Origin: Streptomyces luomodiensis
GTDB lineage: Bacteria > Actinomycetota > Actinomycetes > Streptomycetales > Streptomycetaceae
Assembly: GCF_031679605.1 (NCBI RefSeq)
Contig: NZ_CP117522.1
Span: 5,580,001-5,644,000 of the forward strand
DNA: 64,000 nt
Direction of reading: 5' to 3'
Part shown: one piece after another, positions 55,318 through 63,724 of the stretch
Layout: each line of letters begins with the position of its first letter
Numbering within the stretch: the stretch's first letter is position 1
Program-made: the position numbers and the translations under genes
The notes under the pieces: model-generated
Database searches by the model: none
The model's input: only the letters and a program-made list of their open reading frames with translations
Told to the model about the DNA's origin: nothing

Positions 55318-56901
55318 TCAGTGGGAGACGGCGGCCTCCGGGGCCGCCTCGGGCCGCGGCGGGGTCGGACCCGGTGCGCCGAACCAGGTCTCCAGGGCGG
55401 CCCCCAGCCGCTCCGGCGCGGTGTCGTCGGAGGCGGTGGCCGCCCAGCACACATAGCCGTCGGGACGTACCAGGACCGCGTCGGCCGGTACGTCCGGCAG
55501 CGCGTCGGCGGTCACCACGTCGACGCGGTCCGGATAGGCGGTGGCGAGCGTGCCCCACCGCCGGGTGGTGCCGGTGGTGAGCAGCAGGCCCCGGCCGTGC
55601 CGGAGCAGCGCGCTCACCGGCCGCTCCGCCCCGTCCACCGTGAGGTCGGGGTCCGGCATGCGGGCACCGGTCAGCCCGTCGTCCGTACCGGCTCCGGGCA
55701 TCGGGTAACGGATGTCCAGTCCGGAGACCATGCCGGCGAGGAAGTGGCTGACCGGGCCCATCCCCAGCAGCCGGACGAAGATCGAGCGCAGTCCGTCGTA
55801 CTCCTCCGACGGGTTGGTCAGCACCGCCTGGGCGCGGGTGTTCTCCACGACGCTCGCCCCGATGGGGTGCCGTTCGCCGTGGTAGCTGTCCAGCAGGCCG
55901 GCCGGGGCCCAGCCGGCCACCTCGGCAGCGAGTTTCCAGCCCAGGTTCATGGCGTCCTGCACCCCGAGGTTGAGGCCCTGCCCGGCGGCGGGCAGATGCA
56001 CATGGGCGGCGTCGCCGGCCAGCAGCACCCGGTCCCGCCGGTAGTGCTCGGCCTGGTACGCGGAGTCGGTGAACCGGGAGAGCCAGCGGATCTCGTCGAC
56101 CTCCACCGCGTCGCCGTAGCGCAGCCGCACCGAGTCGTGGACCTCGGCCTCGGTCACCGGCTGGTCCGGATCGGTCTCACCGCGCCCGTAGATCCCCCAC
56201 ACCACCCGGTAGAGGCCGTTCTGCAGGGGGACCAGGGGCCAGGTCATCCGGTCCTGGTGGGCCTTGTCCACGCCCAGGAGGTCGCGGATGGACTTGGGGC
56301 GTTCGCCCAGCGCGTCGGCGCCCTTCTTCAGGGTCACATCGGCGACCACACCGGAGAACGCGGTCTTGGTGCCGGGGAAGGCCACGCCCAGCCGTTTCCG
56401 TACGGCGCTGCGGCCGCCGTCGCAGCCGACCAGATAGCGGGAGCGCAGCCGGACGGCACCGTCCGGGGTGGCCACCGTGGCGGTGACCCCGTCGGCGTCC
56501 TGTGCGAGGTCGACCAGCTCGTGGGAGCGGCGCACCTCGATGCCGTAACGGGCGGCCAGCGCCTCCTCCAGCACGCCTTCCACCCGGTCCTGCGGGATGA
56601 TCACGCCGTAGGGGTGGCGGCTGCCCCAGCCGCGGTAGTTCATCACCACCGGCAGTCCGGCGAAGTGGGCGTCGGGCACCTGGGCCAGCGAGCGCTCCAG
56701 CACGGCGTCGAGCAGGCCGCGCATGGCGAGCACCTCGACCGTGCGCGGCTGCAGGCCCAGGGCCTTGGAGTGCTCGTTGGGGTCGGCCAGTTTGTCGATC
56801 ACGATGACGCGCACACCGGCGAGGGCGAGTTCATGGGCCAGTGTGAGCCCGGTGGGGCCGCTGCCGACCACCACGACGTCCGTGGACTGTGCTGTGCTCA
56901 T
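55318..56901 (-). CDS. FAD-dependent monooxygenase, class A fold (cluster)
   Basis: A 527-residue flavoprotein of the PHBH/aromatic hydroxylase fold. Dinucleotide motif VVVGSGPTGLTLAHELALAG, DG motif YLVGCDGGRSAVRKRLG and GD motif RVLLAGDAAHVHLPAAGQGL are intact. The C-terminal 140 residues form the thioredoxin-like domain of the longer polyketide-hydroxylase members. I chose the second of two tandem ATGs (56901), six bases after GAGGAG. It is divergent from the next flavoenzyme. Likely roles are hydroxylation, epoxidation or ring cleavage of the pathway product. Some members of this fold in tetramate pathways (PyrE3 of pyrroindomycin) instead catalyse cycloaddition without redox. Confidence 0.85.
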   Translation of the reverse strand: MSTAQSTDVVVVGSGPTGLTLAHELALAGVRVIVIDKLADPNEHSKALGLQPRTVEVLAMRGLLDAVLERSLAQVPDAHFAGLPVVMNYRGWGSRHPYGVIIPQDRVEGVLEEALAARYGIEVRRSHELVDLAQDADGVTATVATPDGAVRLRSRYLVGCDGGRSAVRKRLGVAFPGTKTAFSGVVADVTLKKGADALGERPKSIRDLLGVDKAHQDRMTWPLVPLQNGLYRVVWGIYGRGETDPDQPVTEAEVHDSVRLRYGDAVEVDEIRWLSRFTDSAYQAEHYRRDRVLLAGDAAHVHLPAAGQGLNLGVQDAMNLGWKLAAEVAGWAPAGLLDSYHGERHPIGASVVENTRAQAVLTNPSEEYDGLRSIFVRLLGMGPVSHFLAGMVSGLDIRYPMPGAGTDDGLTGARMPDPDLTVDGAERPVSALLRHGRGLLLTTGTTRRWGTLATAYPDRVDVVTADALPDVPADAVLVRPDGYVCWAATASDDTAPERLGAALETWFGAPGPTPPRPEAAPEAAVSH

Positions 56902-57205
56902 CATCGGCTCCTCGACGCGTTCGCTGCGAATATCGCCAATACTGCCGAGCACTATATTTCTCCACCGGTGCGAAACGGCAAGCCAATGTCCTGCAACTCG
57001 CCCTGGTGATCGGATAGTTAGGGGTGATAAGGGCAACGGTAGGGGGTTGAACGCGGCACCGCGGGTCCATAGCGTAAGGGCCGCTCGAAGCGTCTCTCAT
57101 TCCCCCGTGAATTGCCTGACCTGGGCAGTGGAATTCACGTTGCGCGATTGATTCACCGGGGCGCCGATTCGCGGACATGCCGACTCACGAGCAGCAAGGA
57201 AGCGT
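56902..57205. promoter_or_regulatory. Divergent promoter region of two cluster flavoenzymes
   Basis: About 300 bases with lower G+C than the surroundings (for example ATATTT near 56954). It contains a 32-base interrupted palindrome at 57107-57138, GTGAATTGCC opposed by AATTCAC with an inner GCC/GGC, which could be an operator for a TetR- or MarR-type regulator. No regulator gene is visible in the window. Confidence 0.4.
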
Positions 57206-58738
57206 ATGGACACCGATGTGATCGTGGTGGGGGCGGGTGCCACCGGGCTGATGCTGGCGGCGGAACTCGCGCTGGCCGGCGTCCGCCCCGTGATCCTGGA
57301 GACCCTCGGCGCTCGCAGCACCCAGTCCCGGGCCCTCAACCTCCACCCCCGCACCTCGGAGATCCTTCAGGCCCGCGGACTCCTGGACGACCTGCTGGCA
57401 CACCAGATCGTGCTCGGCACCCCGGCCCACAGCTTCTTCGGGGCGCTGCCCGTACCGCTGGACTGCCATCCGTGGCGCACCCGGCACCCGTACCAGATCG
57501 GGGTCCTCCAGACCCGGGTCGAGGAGCGGCTGGAGCGGCGCCTGGCCGAACTGGGCGTCACGGTCTCCCGCGGCCACGAGGTGACCGCCGTGGCGCAGGA
57601 CCCCGACGGCGTCACCGCCACCGTGCGGACGGCCACGGGCGAGCACCGCCTGCGCGCCCGCTACCTGGTGGGCTGCGACGGCGGCCGGAGCCGGGTGCGG
57701 AAGGCGCTGGGCGCGGCGTTCCCCGGTACGGACGGCAGCCAGCTGTTCGTCGCCGCCGATGTGGTGCTGGCCCGTCCGCCCGAGCGGTGGCACGCCGAGC
57801 TGGACCCCGAACGGCAGCGGTATCTGAGGCTGCTGCCGGGCAACAGCATGGCCGGGGTGGTGCCGGTGCCCGGCGGCCGGCTGATGTTCTCCCTGCGGGC
57901 GCTGGAGGACGGCGTCCACCGGCTGAGCTTCTCCGGGCCTGCCGTGCAGCGGGTGCCCCGTACGGAGCCGGTCGCCGAGGCGGAGATCCGGGAGGCGATC
58001 CGTACCGCCTGCGGACTGGACAGCGAGCTGAAGGAGGTCCGCTGGGCGTCCCGGTTCAGCGACGCCTGCCGTCAGGTGGAGCAGTACCGGCACGGCCGGG
58101 TGCTGCTGGCCGGCGACGCCGCGCACATCATCGTGCCGCTGGGCGGCCAGGGGCTGAACCTCGGCCTCCAGGACGCGTTCAACCTGGGCTGGAAGCTGGC
58201 CGCCGAGGTGGCCGGGTGGGCCCCGCCCGGACTGCTGGACACCTACCACACCGAACGGCACCCCGCCGCGGCCGTCCTGCTCAGGGAGGCGCGGGCCCAG
58301 TTCTCGCTGCTGGACGGCGGGCCGGAGCTGACGCCGCTGCGGGAGGTGCTGATCGAACTGCTGGGCCTGCCCGAGACCAACCGGCACCTGGCCGGTGTCG
58401 TCTCCGGCCTCGGGCTGCGCCATCCCGCGCCCGCCGGCGCGCACCCCCTCGTCGGCCGCCGGCTGCCGGACCTGGACCTGCGCACCGCGGACGGGCCGCT
58501 CCCCGTCCACCGGCTGCTGCGCGGCGGCCGCGGGGTCTTCCTCGACCTCTCGGGCGGCGCGGCGGACGAGGAGGTCGTCGGCGCGTGGGCGCACCGGGTG
58601 GACATCCGGGCGGCGACGACGGACGACGACCTCGGCGCCCGGCAGGTGCTGGTGCGGCCGGACGGCCATGTGTGCTGGGCCGACGACCGCGACCGGCTGG
58701 CCGACGCGCTGGGCGAGTGGTTCGGCGCACCGCGGTGA
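57206..58738 (+). CDS. FAD-dependent monooxygenase, class A fold, second copy
   Basis: A 510-residue protein paralogous to the divergent neighbour. Motifs: VIVVGAGATGLMLAAELALAG, YLVGCDGGRSRVRKALG and RVLLAGDAAHIIVPLGGQGL followed by the Asp-Ala-x-Asn-Leu-Gly-Trp-Lys stretch. The C-terminal thioredoxin-like domain is shorter. AAGGA precedes ATG at 57206. Overall resemblance is to PgaE/RdmE-like polyketide hydroxylases. The stop codon lies inside a 21-base direct duplication (58717-58764). Confidence 0.87.
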   Translation: MDTDVIVVGAGATGLMLAAELALAGVRPVILETLGARSTQSRALNLHPRTSEILQARGLLDDLLAHQIVLGTPAHSFFGALPVPLDCHPWRTRHPYQIGVLQTRVEERLERRLAELGVTVSRGHEVTAVAQDPDGVTATVRTATGEHRLRARYLVGCDGGRSRVRKALGAAFPGTDGSQLFVAADVVLARPPERWHAELDPERQRYLRLLPGNSMAGVVPVPGGRLMFSLRALEDGVHRLSFSGPAVQRVPRTEPVAEAEIREAIRTACGLDSELKEVRWASRFSDACRQVEQYRHGRVLLAGDAAHIIVPLGGQGLNLGLQDAFNLGWKLAAEVAGWAPPGLLDTYHTERHPAAAVLLREARAQFSLLDGGPELTPLREVLIELLGLPETNRHLAGVVSGLGLRHPAPAGAHPLVGRRLPDLDLRTADGPLPVHRLLRGGRGVFLDLSGGAADEEVVGAWAHRVDIRAATTDDDLGARQVLVRPDGHVCWADDRDRLADALGEWFGAPR

Positions 58739-58903
58739 GCCGGCGGTTCGGCGCACCGCGGTGAGTCATGGCCAGTGGTCGGCTGGTGGCGGAATTCCCG
58801 ACCGCGATTCCCGTTCCCTGTTCCCGTTCTTCGACCCCCGTCCCCGTTCCACGATTCCACCGTATTCGAACAGCAATTCCCGACTTCCGAAGGGGCATGG
58901 AAA

Positions 58904-59497
58904 ATGACGTCCACGGTTTCCACCGAAGGGCCGGTCTACCGCGAGTACAAGGGTTTCCGGGTCAACGACAACATCGTCGCGGATTTCATCGGCGTACCGG
59001 CGGTGATCACGCCGGGTGAGACGATCGAATTCTCGGTCTTCTACACGAACCGGGGCCGTTACCACTACCCGGACACCGGGCTCAACCTGGTCATCTGGTT
59101 CTCGGACCGGGATGATCTGCGCCGGGAGGACTTCAAGCTCTTCTACAAGGTCAGCCGGGCCGAGTGGCAGGAGCAGGACCCCGAGAAGTGCTGGGACCCG
59201 CAGTTCCCCGCCGAGGGCGGCGTCCACATCGCCTGCCAGCTGAGCGGGCCCGACGGCGGCATCCTCAGCAAGCCCGACGGCACGGTCCCGCTGCCCGAGG
59301 TCGAGTCGGTCACCGCGCATGTGCGGCTGGCCTTCCGCGAAGGGATCACCTCCGAGCACGCGGGCATCTTCGCGCTGCCGGGCATGCTGGACGCCCCCGG
59401 CGACAAGTCGATCATCCCGGGTCTGTTCGGCAATGTCTTCGGCCGGCTCCAGCAGGCCAGCTTCCGGCTGGGCGAGGGCCCGACCTCCCTCTACTGA
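58904..59497 (+). CDS. Unrecognised beta-rich cluster protein
   Basis: A 197-residue protein I do not recognise. There is no signal peptide or membrane segment. From about residue 20 the pattern is alternating hydrophobic strands with turns (DFIGVPAVITPGETIEFSV, then YTNRGRYHYPDTGLNLVIWF), like an immunoglobulin-type beta-sandwich as found in CARDB-like domains. Charged and aromatic residues follow (SRAEWQEQDPEKCWDPQFP), and the end is Gly/Leu-rich. One in-frame ATG lies 43 codons earlier, but this start begins the conserved-looking part. It sits between a flavoenzyme and the cyclase-like gene, so a small accessory enzyme, for example a cyclase, is plausible. Confidence 0.7.
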   Translation: MTSTVSTEGPVYREYKGFRVNDNIVADFIGVPAVITPGETIEFSVFYTNRGRYHYPDTGLNLVIWFSDRDDLRREDFKLFYKVSRAEWQEQDPEKCWDPQFPAEGGVHIACQLSGPDGGILSKPDGTVPLPEVESVTAHVRLAFREGITSEHAGIFALPGMLDAPGDKSIIPGLFGNVFGRLQQASFRLGEGPTSLY

Positions 59498-59580
59498 TCC
59501 GGTCCGCTGGTCCGGCTCTGCTGATCCGGTCCGCTGATCCGGTCCGCGCCTTCCACTGACCTTCGGCTCGGGAGTGCCTC

Positions 59581-60393
59581 ATGGCGGCAATCAACACCTG
59601 GCGAACGCTCAAGGAGGGGGCCGACGGCCTCGTCCTGGCCATCGACTACCCCTTCACCGGCCGTCCGGAGGCCGGTTTCCCGGAGCTGGCCCCGCAGCTC
59701 GACATCGACTACGCCCTCTGGGAGTCCGTGCCCCCGAGCATGGGGAGCGAGACGGGGATGACCGCGGACGGCTATCTGGACCGGTGGCACGCGGACGTCC
59801 GCACGGGCGGCCTGCCCGTGCGGGCCGTGCTCGGCTTCTGCGCGGGCAGCGTCTACGCGGCCGCCCTCGCCGACCGGATCGCCGCCGAACAGCCACAGGC
59901 CCCGCGGGTCGTCCTGTTCGACCCCGAGGCGCCGAACGCGGTCACCGTCTACTGGCAGTTCCACAAGGTCATCGAGGGGCTGGGGGTGGTGCTGCGGCCC
60001 GAGGAGGTGACCGAGGCGCAGCAGGCCGGCCAGCGCGTCAGCGATGGCGCCACCGACCTGGACCGGCTGCGGGACCAGCTGTTGGGCGTGTTCGGCGAGT
60101 GGGCCCAGGTCGCCTTCGACCGGGCGGGGCTCGACGAGGTCCGCCGGGCGGAGTTCACCGCGACGGTCACCGCGTTCATGACCTATCTGGTGGCCGCCGC
60201 CGGGATCGACACCCGGGACGGCTGGCCCGGTGCCACGGCCATCAGCTCGGTCACCACCACCAACGGGCTGAACCTGCTGCCCGAGGCCGAGCGGCCGGCG
60301 AAGGTGGCCCGCGAGATCCGCTTCGACCTGGCCCACGCCGATCTGCTGCGGTCCGCCGACGTGGCGAAGACCGTGGCGGATCTGCTCCGTTGA
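59581..60393 (+). CDS. Cys-type alpha/beta-hydrolase, probable tetramate Dieckmann cyclase
   Basis: A 270-residue stand-alone thioesterase-fold protein. The nucleophile elbow reads GFCAGS, with Cys87 where type II thioesterases have Ser. The acid is probably Asp114 (VVLFDPEAP) and the base His252 (FDLAHADLL). A Cys-Asp-His triad in a protein of this size, beside a glycine NRPS module lacking a thioesterase, matches TrdC, SlgL and NcmC, which release an acyl-glycyl thioester by Dieckmann condensation to give a 3-acyl tetramic acid. GGAG lies seven bases before the ATG. The alternative is an editing thioesterase with a Cys nucleophile. Homology to TrdC is inferred from pattern and context, not from a search. 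Confidence 0.7.
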   Translation: MAAINTWRTLKEGADGLVLAIDYPFTGRPEAGFPELAPQLDIDYALWESVPPSMGSETGMTADGYLDRWHADVRTGGLPVRAVLGFCAGSVYAAALADRIAAEQPQAPRVVLFDPEAPNAVTVYWQFHKVIEGLGVVLRPEEVTEAQQAGQRVSDGATDLDRLRDQLLGVFGEWAQVAFDRAGLDEVRRAEFTATVTAFMTYLVAAAGIDTRDGWPGATAISSVTTTNGLNLLPEAERPAKVAREIRFDLAHADLLRSADVAKTVADLLR

Positions 60394-60406
60394 GAGGACA
60401 CACCTG

Positions 60407-63400
60407 ATGCGCACACGGACGGACCCCGGCCCCAGCGGCACCGGAAGGGTGCCGCGGCCGGAACCGGTCGGCCGGAAGGAGGAGGCGCTGTGGCTGCTGG
60501 AACGGCTGGTCCCCGGCGCCGCCGTGAACAACCTGTCCTTCACCTTCCGGGTGCGCGGCAGCGTGGACCGGTCCCTCCTGCGGGAGTCCGTGACGCTGCT
60601 CGTACGACGCCACGAGACGCTGCGCACCGTGTTCCACGCCGACGACGCCGGGCTGGCCAAGGCCGTCCTGGACGCCGACGAGGCCGGTGTGGAGGTGCTG
60701 ACCGTACCGGCCGCGCACCACACCGGGCAGGCGCTGACCTCGTTCGTGGCCACGCCGTTCACCTTCGACGGCCGGCCGCTGCTGCGCGTCGGGCACCTGC
60801 CGGGTGAGGGCGAGGACATCGTCTGCCTGGTCCTGCACCACCTCGTCTTCGACACCATCTCCGCGGGCATCCTCCTGGGCGAGCTGGTCGAGGTGTACAC
60901 CGCGCTCGCCGCGAACCGGCCGCCGGCCCCCCATCTGCTGGAACCCGTGCCGGCGTTGCGGGAGGAGGAGCCGAGCGCCGACAGCCTCGCCTACTGGCAC
61001 CAGCAGCTCCAGGGCTTCGACCCCGGAGGGCTCGAGCTGGCCTACGGCAGGCAGGAGGCCGCCGGCGCGACCCTGGGCGGTGACCAGCTGACCGTCACCG
61101 TGCCCCGGGAGGTCCGGGCCGCGGTGGACCGGCTGCGCACCGAACTGAACACCTCCGAGGCCGTCGTCCTGCTCGCCGCCTACGGCCTGCTGCTCGCCCA
61201 GCACGGGGCAGGCCCGGACCTGGCCGTGGGCACCATGGTGAACGTACGGGGCCGCTCCGCACCCAGCGCGATCGGCTACCACGTCAACGTGGTGCCCCTG
61301 CGGTTCACGGTGGACCCCGGCGACAGCTTCCGGGAGCTGGCCCTGCGGGCCGGGAGGGTCTTCCTCGACGGCATCGCGCACGCCGATGTGCCGGTGGACA
61401 GCCTCTACAACGAGGTGACCCGGGAGGGCGGCGCCTGGCGCAACAGCCTCTTCCGGCACGTCTTCAACTACGTACCGGGCCTGGGCCTGCCCGACTTCTC
61501 CATCGGCGGCCTCGCCGCGAGCCCCCTGGTCGTCGAGGTCCCGTACAGCAAGTTCGACCTGGAGTTCTTCGTCATGTCGACGGACGAGGAACTGCGGCTG
61601 CGCATCGTCTACAGCGACGACGTGTTCACCCGCGACGAGGTCGCCGCGCTGCTGCGCCGCTACGAGGTGCTGCTGTCGTCCCTGGCCGAGGACCCCGGAC
61701 TGCCCCTCGGCGGCGCCGTGGCCTGGAGCGAGCACGACCACGCCGTGATTGACGCCGCCGGCCGGCCCGCGCCGGACAAGCCCCCGCTCTCCGTGCTCGC
61801 CGACGTGCGGCGGACGGTGGCGAGGACACCGGACGCGGTGGCCGTCGAGGACGCGGACGGCCCGCGGACCTACCGGCAGCTGTGGGACTCGGCCCGCGCC
61901 ATCGCGGGCGCGCTGCGCGACCACGGCATCGGCGACGGCGATGTGGTCGCGCTGCTCGCACCGCGCTCGGCCGCACTGGCCGCGGCCGTGCTCGGCGTAT
62001 GGCTCACCGGTGCGGTGTACCTCCCCCTGGACCCCGACCACCCCGCGCACCGCCTCGCGTACCAGCTCGCGGACTCCGGGGCCAAGGCGGTGCTGGCCGG
62101 GGACGGGGCCGTGCCCGCGCGGGAGGGGGTGCCGGTGCTGCGCCTGGCCGACGTGGCGGGCCTGGCCGATGTGGCCGGCCTGGCCGACGTGGCCGCACGA
62201 TCGGTTGCGGACGCACGATCGAGTGCGGACGCCCGGTCGGTTGCGGTGGTTCCCGACGCCGGTACTGGTGACGCTTCCGATCCCGGTGCCGACCCCGGTG
62301 CCGGTCCCGACCCCGATCCGGCCGGGGCCGCCTACCTGATCTACACCTCCGGGTCGACCGGGCGGCCGAAGGGGACCCTGGTCTCCCACGGCAACCTCGG
62401 CAATGTGGTGGGGCACTTCGCCGATGAACTCCGGGCCCGGCCGGGGGAGACCACGCTGTGGCTGACCACCTTCAGCTTCGACATCTCCGCCCTGGAACTG
62501 TTCCTGCCGCTGGTCACCGGCGGACGTCTGGTGGCCGCGCCGGACACCGCGCGGTCCGACGGCCGTGTCCTGGCCGCTCTGCTGAGGGACCAGCGGGTCG
62601 ACATCGTCCAGGCCACCCCGACCACCTGGCGGCTGGTGACCGACGACTGCCGGGAGCAGCTGAACGGGCGGCGCGTGCTGTGCGGCGGCGAACCGCTCCC
62701 GTCGGCCCTGGCCGGGGAACTGGCCGCGGCCGGCTGTGAGCTGCGCAATGTCTACGGGCCGACGGAGACCACCATCTGGTCGACGTCCGGCCTGGTCGAG
62801 CCGGGTTCCGGGGGTCCGGTGCACGTCGGCCGGCCGATCCGCGACACCCGGGTGTTCATCGCCGCCCCCGACGGTGCGGAACTGCCGGTGGGGGTGCGGG
62901 GCGAGTTGTGCATCGCCGGTGGCGGAGTGGCCATCGGCTACCACGGCCGCCCGGAGCTGACCGCCGACCGGTTCCGGGACCACCCCCGCCACGGGCGCCA
63001 CTACCGCACCGGCGACCTCGCCCGGTGGCGGGGAGACGGCACGCTGGAGGTGCTCGGCCGCGTCGACCGGCAGGTGAAGCTGCGGGGCAACCGGATCGAG
63101 CTGGGCGAGGTGGAGAGCGTCCTCCTGGGCCACCCCGCCGTCCGGGCGGCGGCCGCACTGGTCGTCACGGGCGAGGCGGACGACGCCCGGCTGGTGGCGT
63201 TCCTCGTCGCCGAGGACGCCCCCGGCCTGGTCAACCAGGTCTGGGAGCATGCCCGCGGCAACCTCCCGGCCCCCGCGGTCCCCGGGGAGTTCCTCGTCGT
63301 CGACGCCCTGCCCACCACCGGAAACCACAAGGTCGACTATCTGGCGCTGGCCCGTCGGATACGGGACCGCGACCACGAACGGGCCGAGCCGTCCACGGCC

Positions 63401-63634
63401 GGGCCCGAGGACGAACTCGTAGGAAAACTCATCACGCTGTGGCAGGACGTGCTCGGCCGCACCGATCTGCACGCCCATTCCAATTTCTTCACCAGTGGCG
63501 GCCATTCCCTGCTGGCGGCGAAGCTCGCCCAGTCCGTTGAGGAACGGCTCGGCGTACGCCTTCAGCTCGCCGAAATCTTCACCAGGCCCAGCCCGGCCCA
63601 ATTGGCGGAATTCCTCCGATCCGGCGGCGAATGA
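60407..63634 (+). CDS. NRPS module C-A-PCP, predicted glycine-activating
   Basis: A 1075-residue single module. The condensation domain spans about residues 20-450, with the catalytic HHLVFDTIS at 144-152. The adenylation domain runs from about 470 to 985: IYTSGSTGRPKG at 645-656, NVYGPTETT near 781, YRTGDLARW, and NHKVD with the catalytic Lys975. The carrier domain has GGHS with Ser1034. There is no thioesterase or epimerase. Reading the ten specificity positions against GrsA gives D-I-L-Q-L-G-V-I-W-K, one change from the classic glycine code. An unusual Ala/Asp/Gly-rich insert of about 55 residues precedes the YTSGSTG loop. It would condense an upstream acyl chain with glycine. Confidence 0.88.
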   Translation: MRTRTDPGPSGTGRVPRPEPVGRKEEALWLLERLVPGAAVNNLSFTFRVRGSVDRSLLRESVTLLVRRHETLRTVFHADDAGLAKAVLDADEAGVEVLTVPAAHHTGQALTSFVATPFTFDGRPLLRVGHLPGEGEDIVCLVLHHLVFDTISAGILLGELVEVYTALAANRPPAPHLLEPVPALREEEPSADSLAYWHQQLQGFDPGGLELAYGRQEAAGATLGGDQLTVTVPREVRAAVDRLRTELNTSEAVVLLAAYGLLLAQHGAGPDLAVGTMVNVRGRSAPSAIGYHVNVVPLRFTVDPGDSFRELALRAGRVFLDGIAHADVPVDSLYNEVTREGGAWRNSLFRHVFNYVPGLGLPDFSIGGLAASPLVVEVPYSKFDLEFFVMSTDEELRLRIVYSDDVFTRDEVAALLRRYEVLLSSLAEDPGLPLGGAVAWSEHDHAVIDAAGRPAPDKPPLSVLADVRRTVARTPDAVAVEDADGPRTYRQLWDSARAIAGALRDHGIGDGDVVALLAPRSAALAAAVLGVWLTGAVYLPLDPDHPAHRLAYQLADSGAKAVLAGDGAVPAREGVPVLRLADVAGLADVAGLADVAARSVADARSSADARSVAVVPDAGTGDASDPGADPGAGPDPDPAGAAYLIYTSGSTGRPKGTLVSHGNLGNVVGHFADELRARPGETTLWLTTFSFDISALELFLPLVTGGRLVAAPDTARSDGRVLAALLRDQRVDIVQATPTTWRLVTDDCREQLNGRRVLCGGEPLPSALAGELAAAGCELRNVYGPTETTIWSTSGLVEPGSGGPVHVGRPIRDTRVFIAAPDGAELPVGVRGELCIAGGGVAIGYHGRPELTADRFRDHPRHGRHYRTGDLARWRGDGTLEVLGRVDRQVKLRGNRIELGEVESVLLGHPAVRAAAALVVTGEADDARLVAFLVAEDAPGLVNQVWEHARGNLPAPAVPGEFLVVDALPTTGNHKVDYLALARRIRDRDHERAEPSTAGPEDELVGKLITLWQDVLGRTDLHAHSNFFTSGGHSLLAAKLAQSVEERLGVRLQLAEIFTRPSPAQLAEFLRSGGE

Positions 63635-63724
63635 TCCGGCCGGACGTCTCAGCCGGACGTCTCAGCCGCGGTTCGGAATTCGCCCGCACGACGCGCCGAT
63701 TCTTCTCCCCGACGTCAGGACACC

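Noticed and set aside
60251..63601. A 1116-codon minus-strand frame opposite the NRPS gene
   Set aside because: The plus strand shows every expected C, A and PCP motif; the antisense frame shows none.
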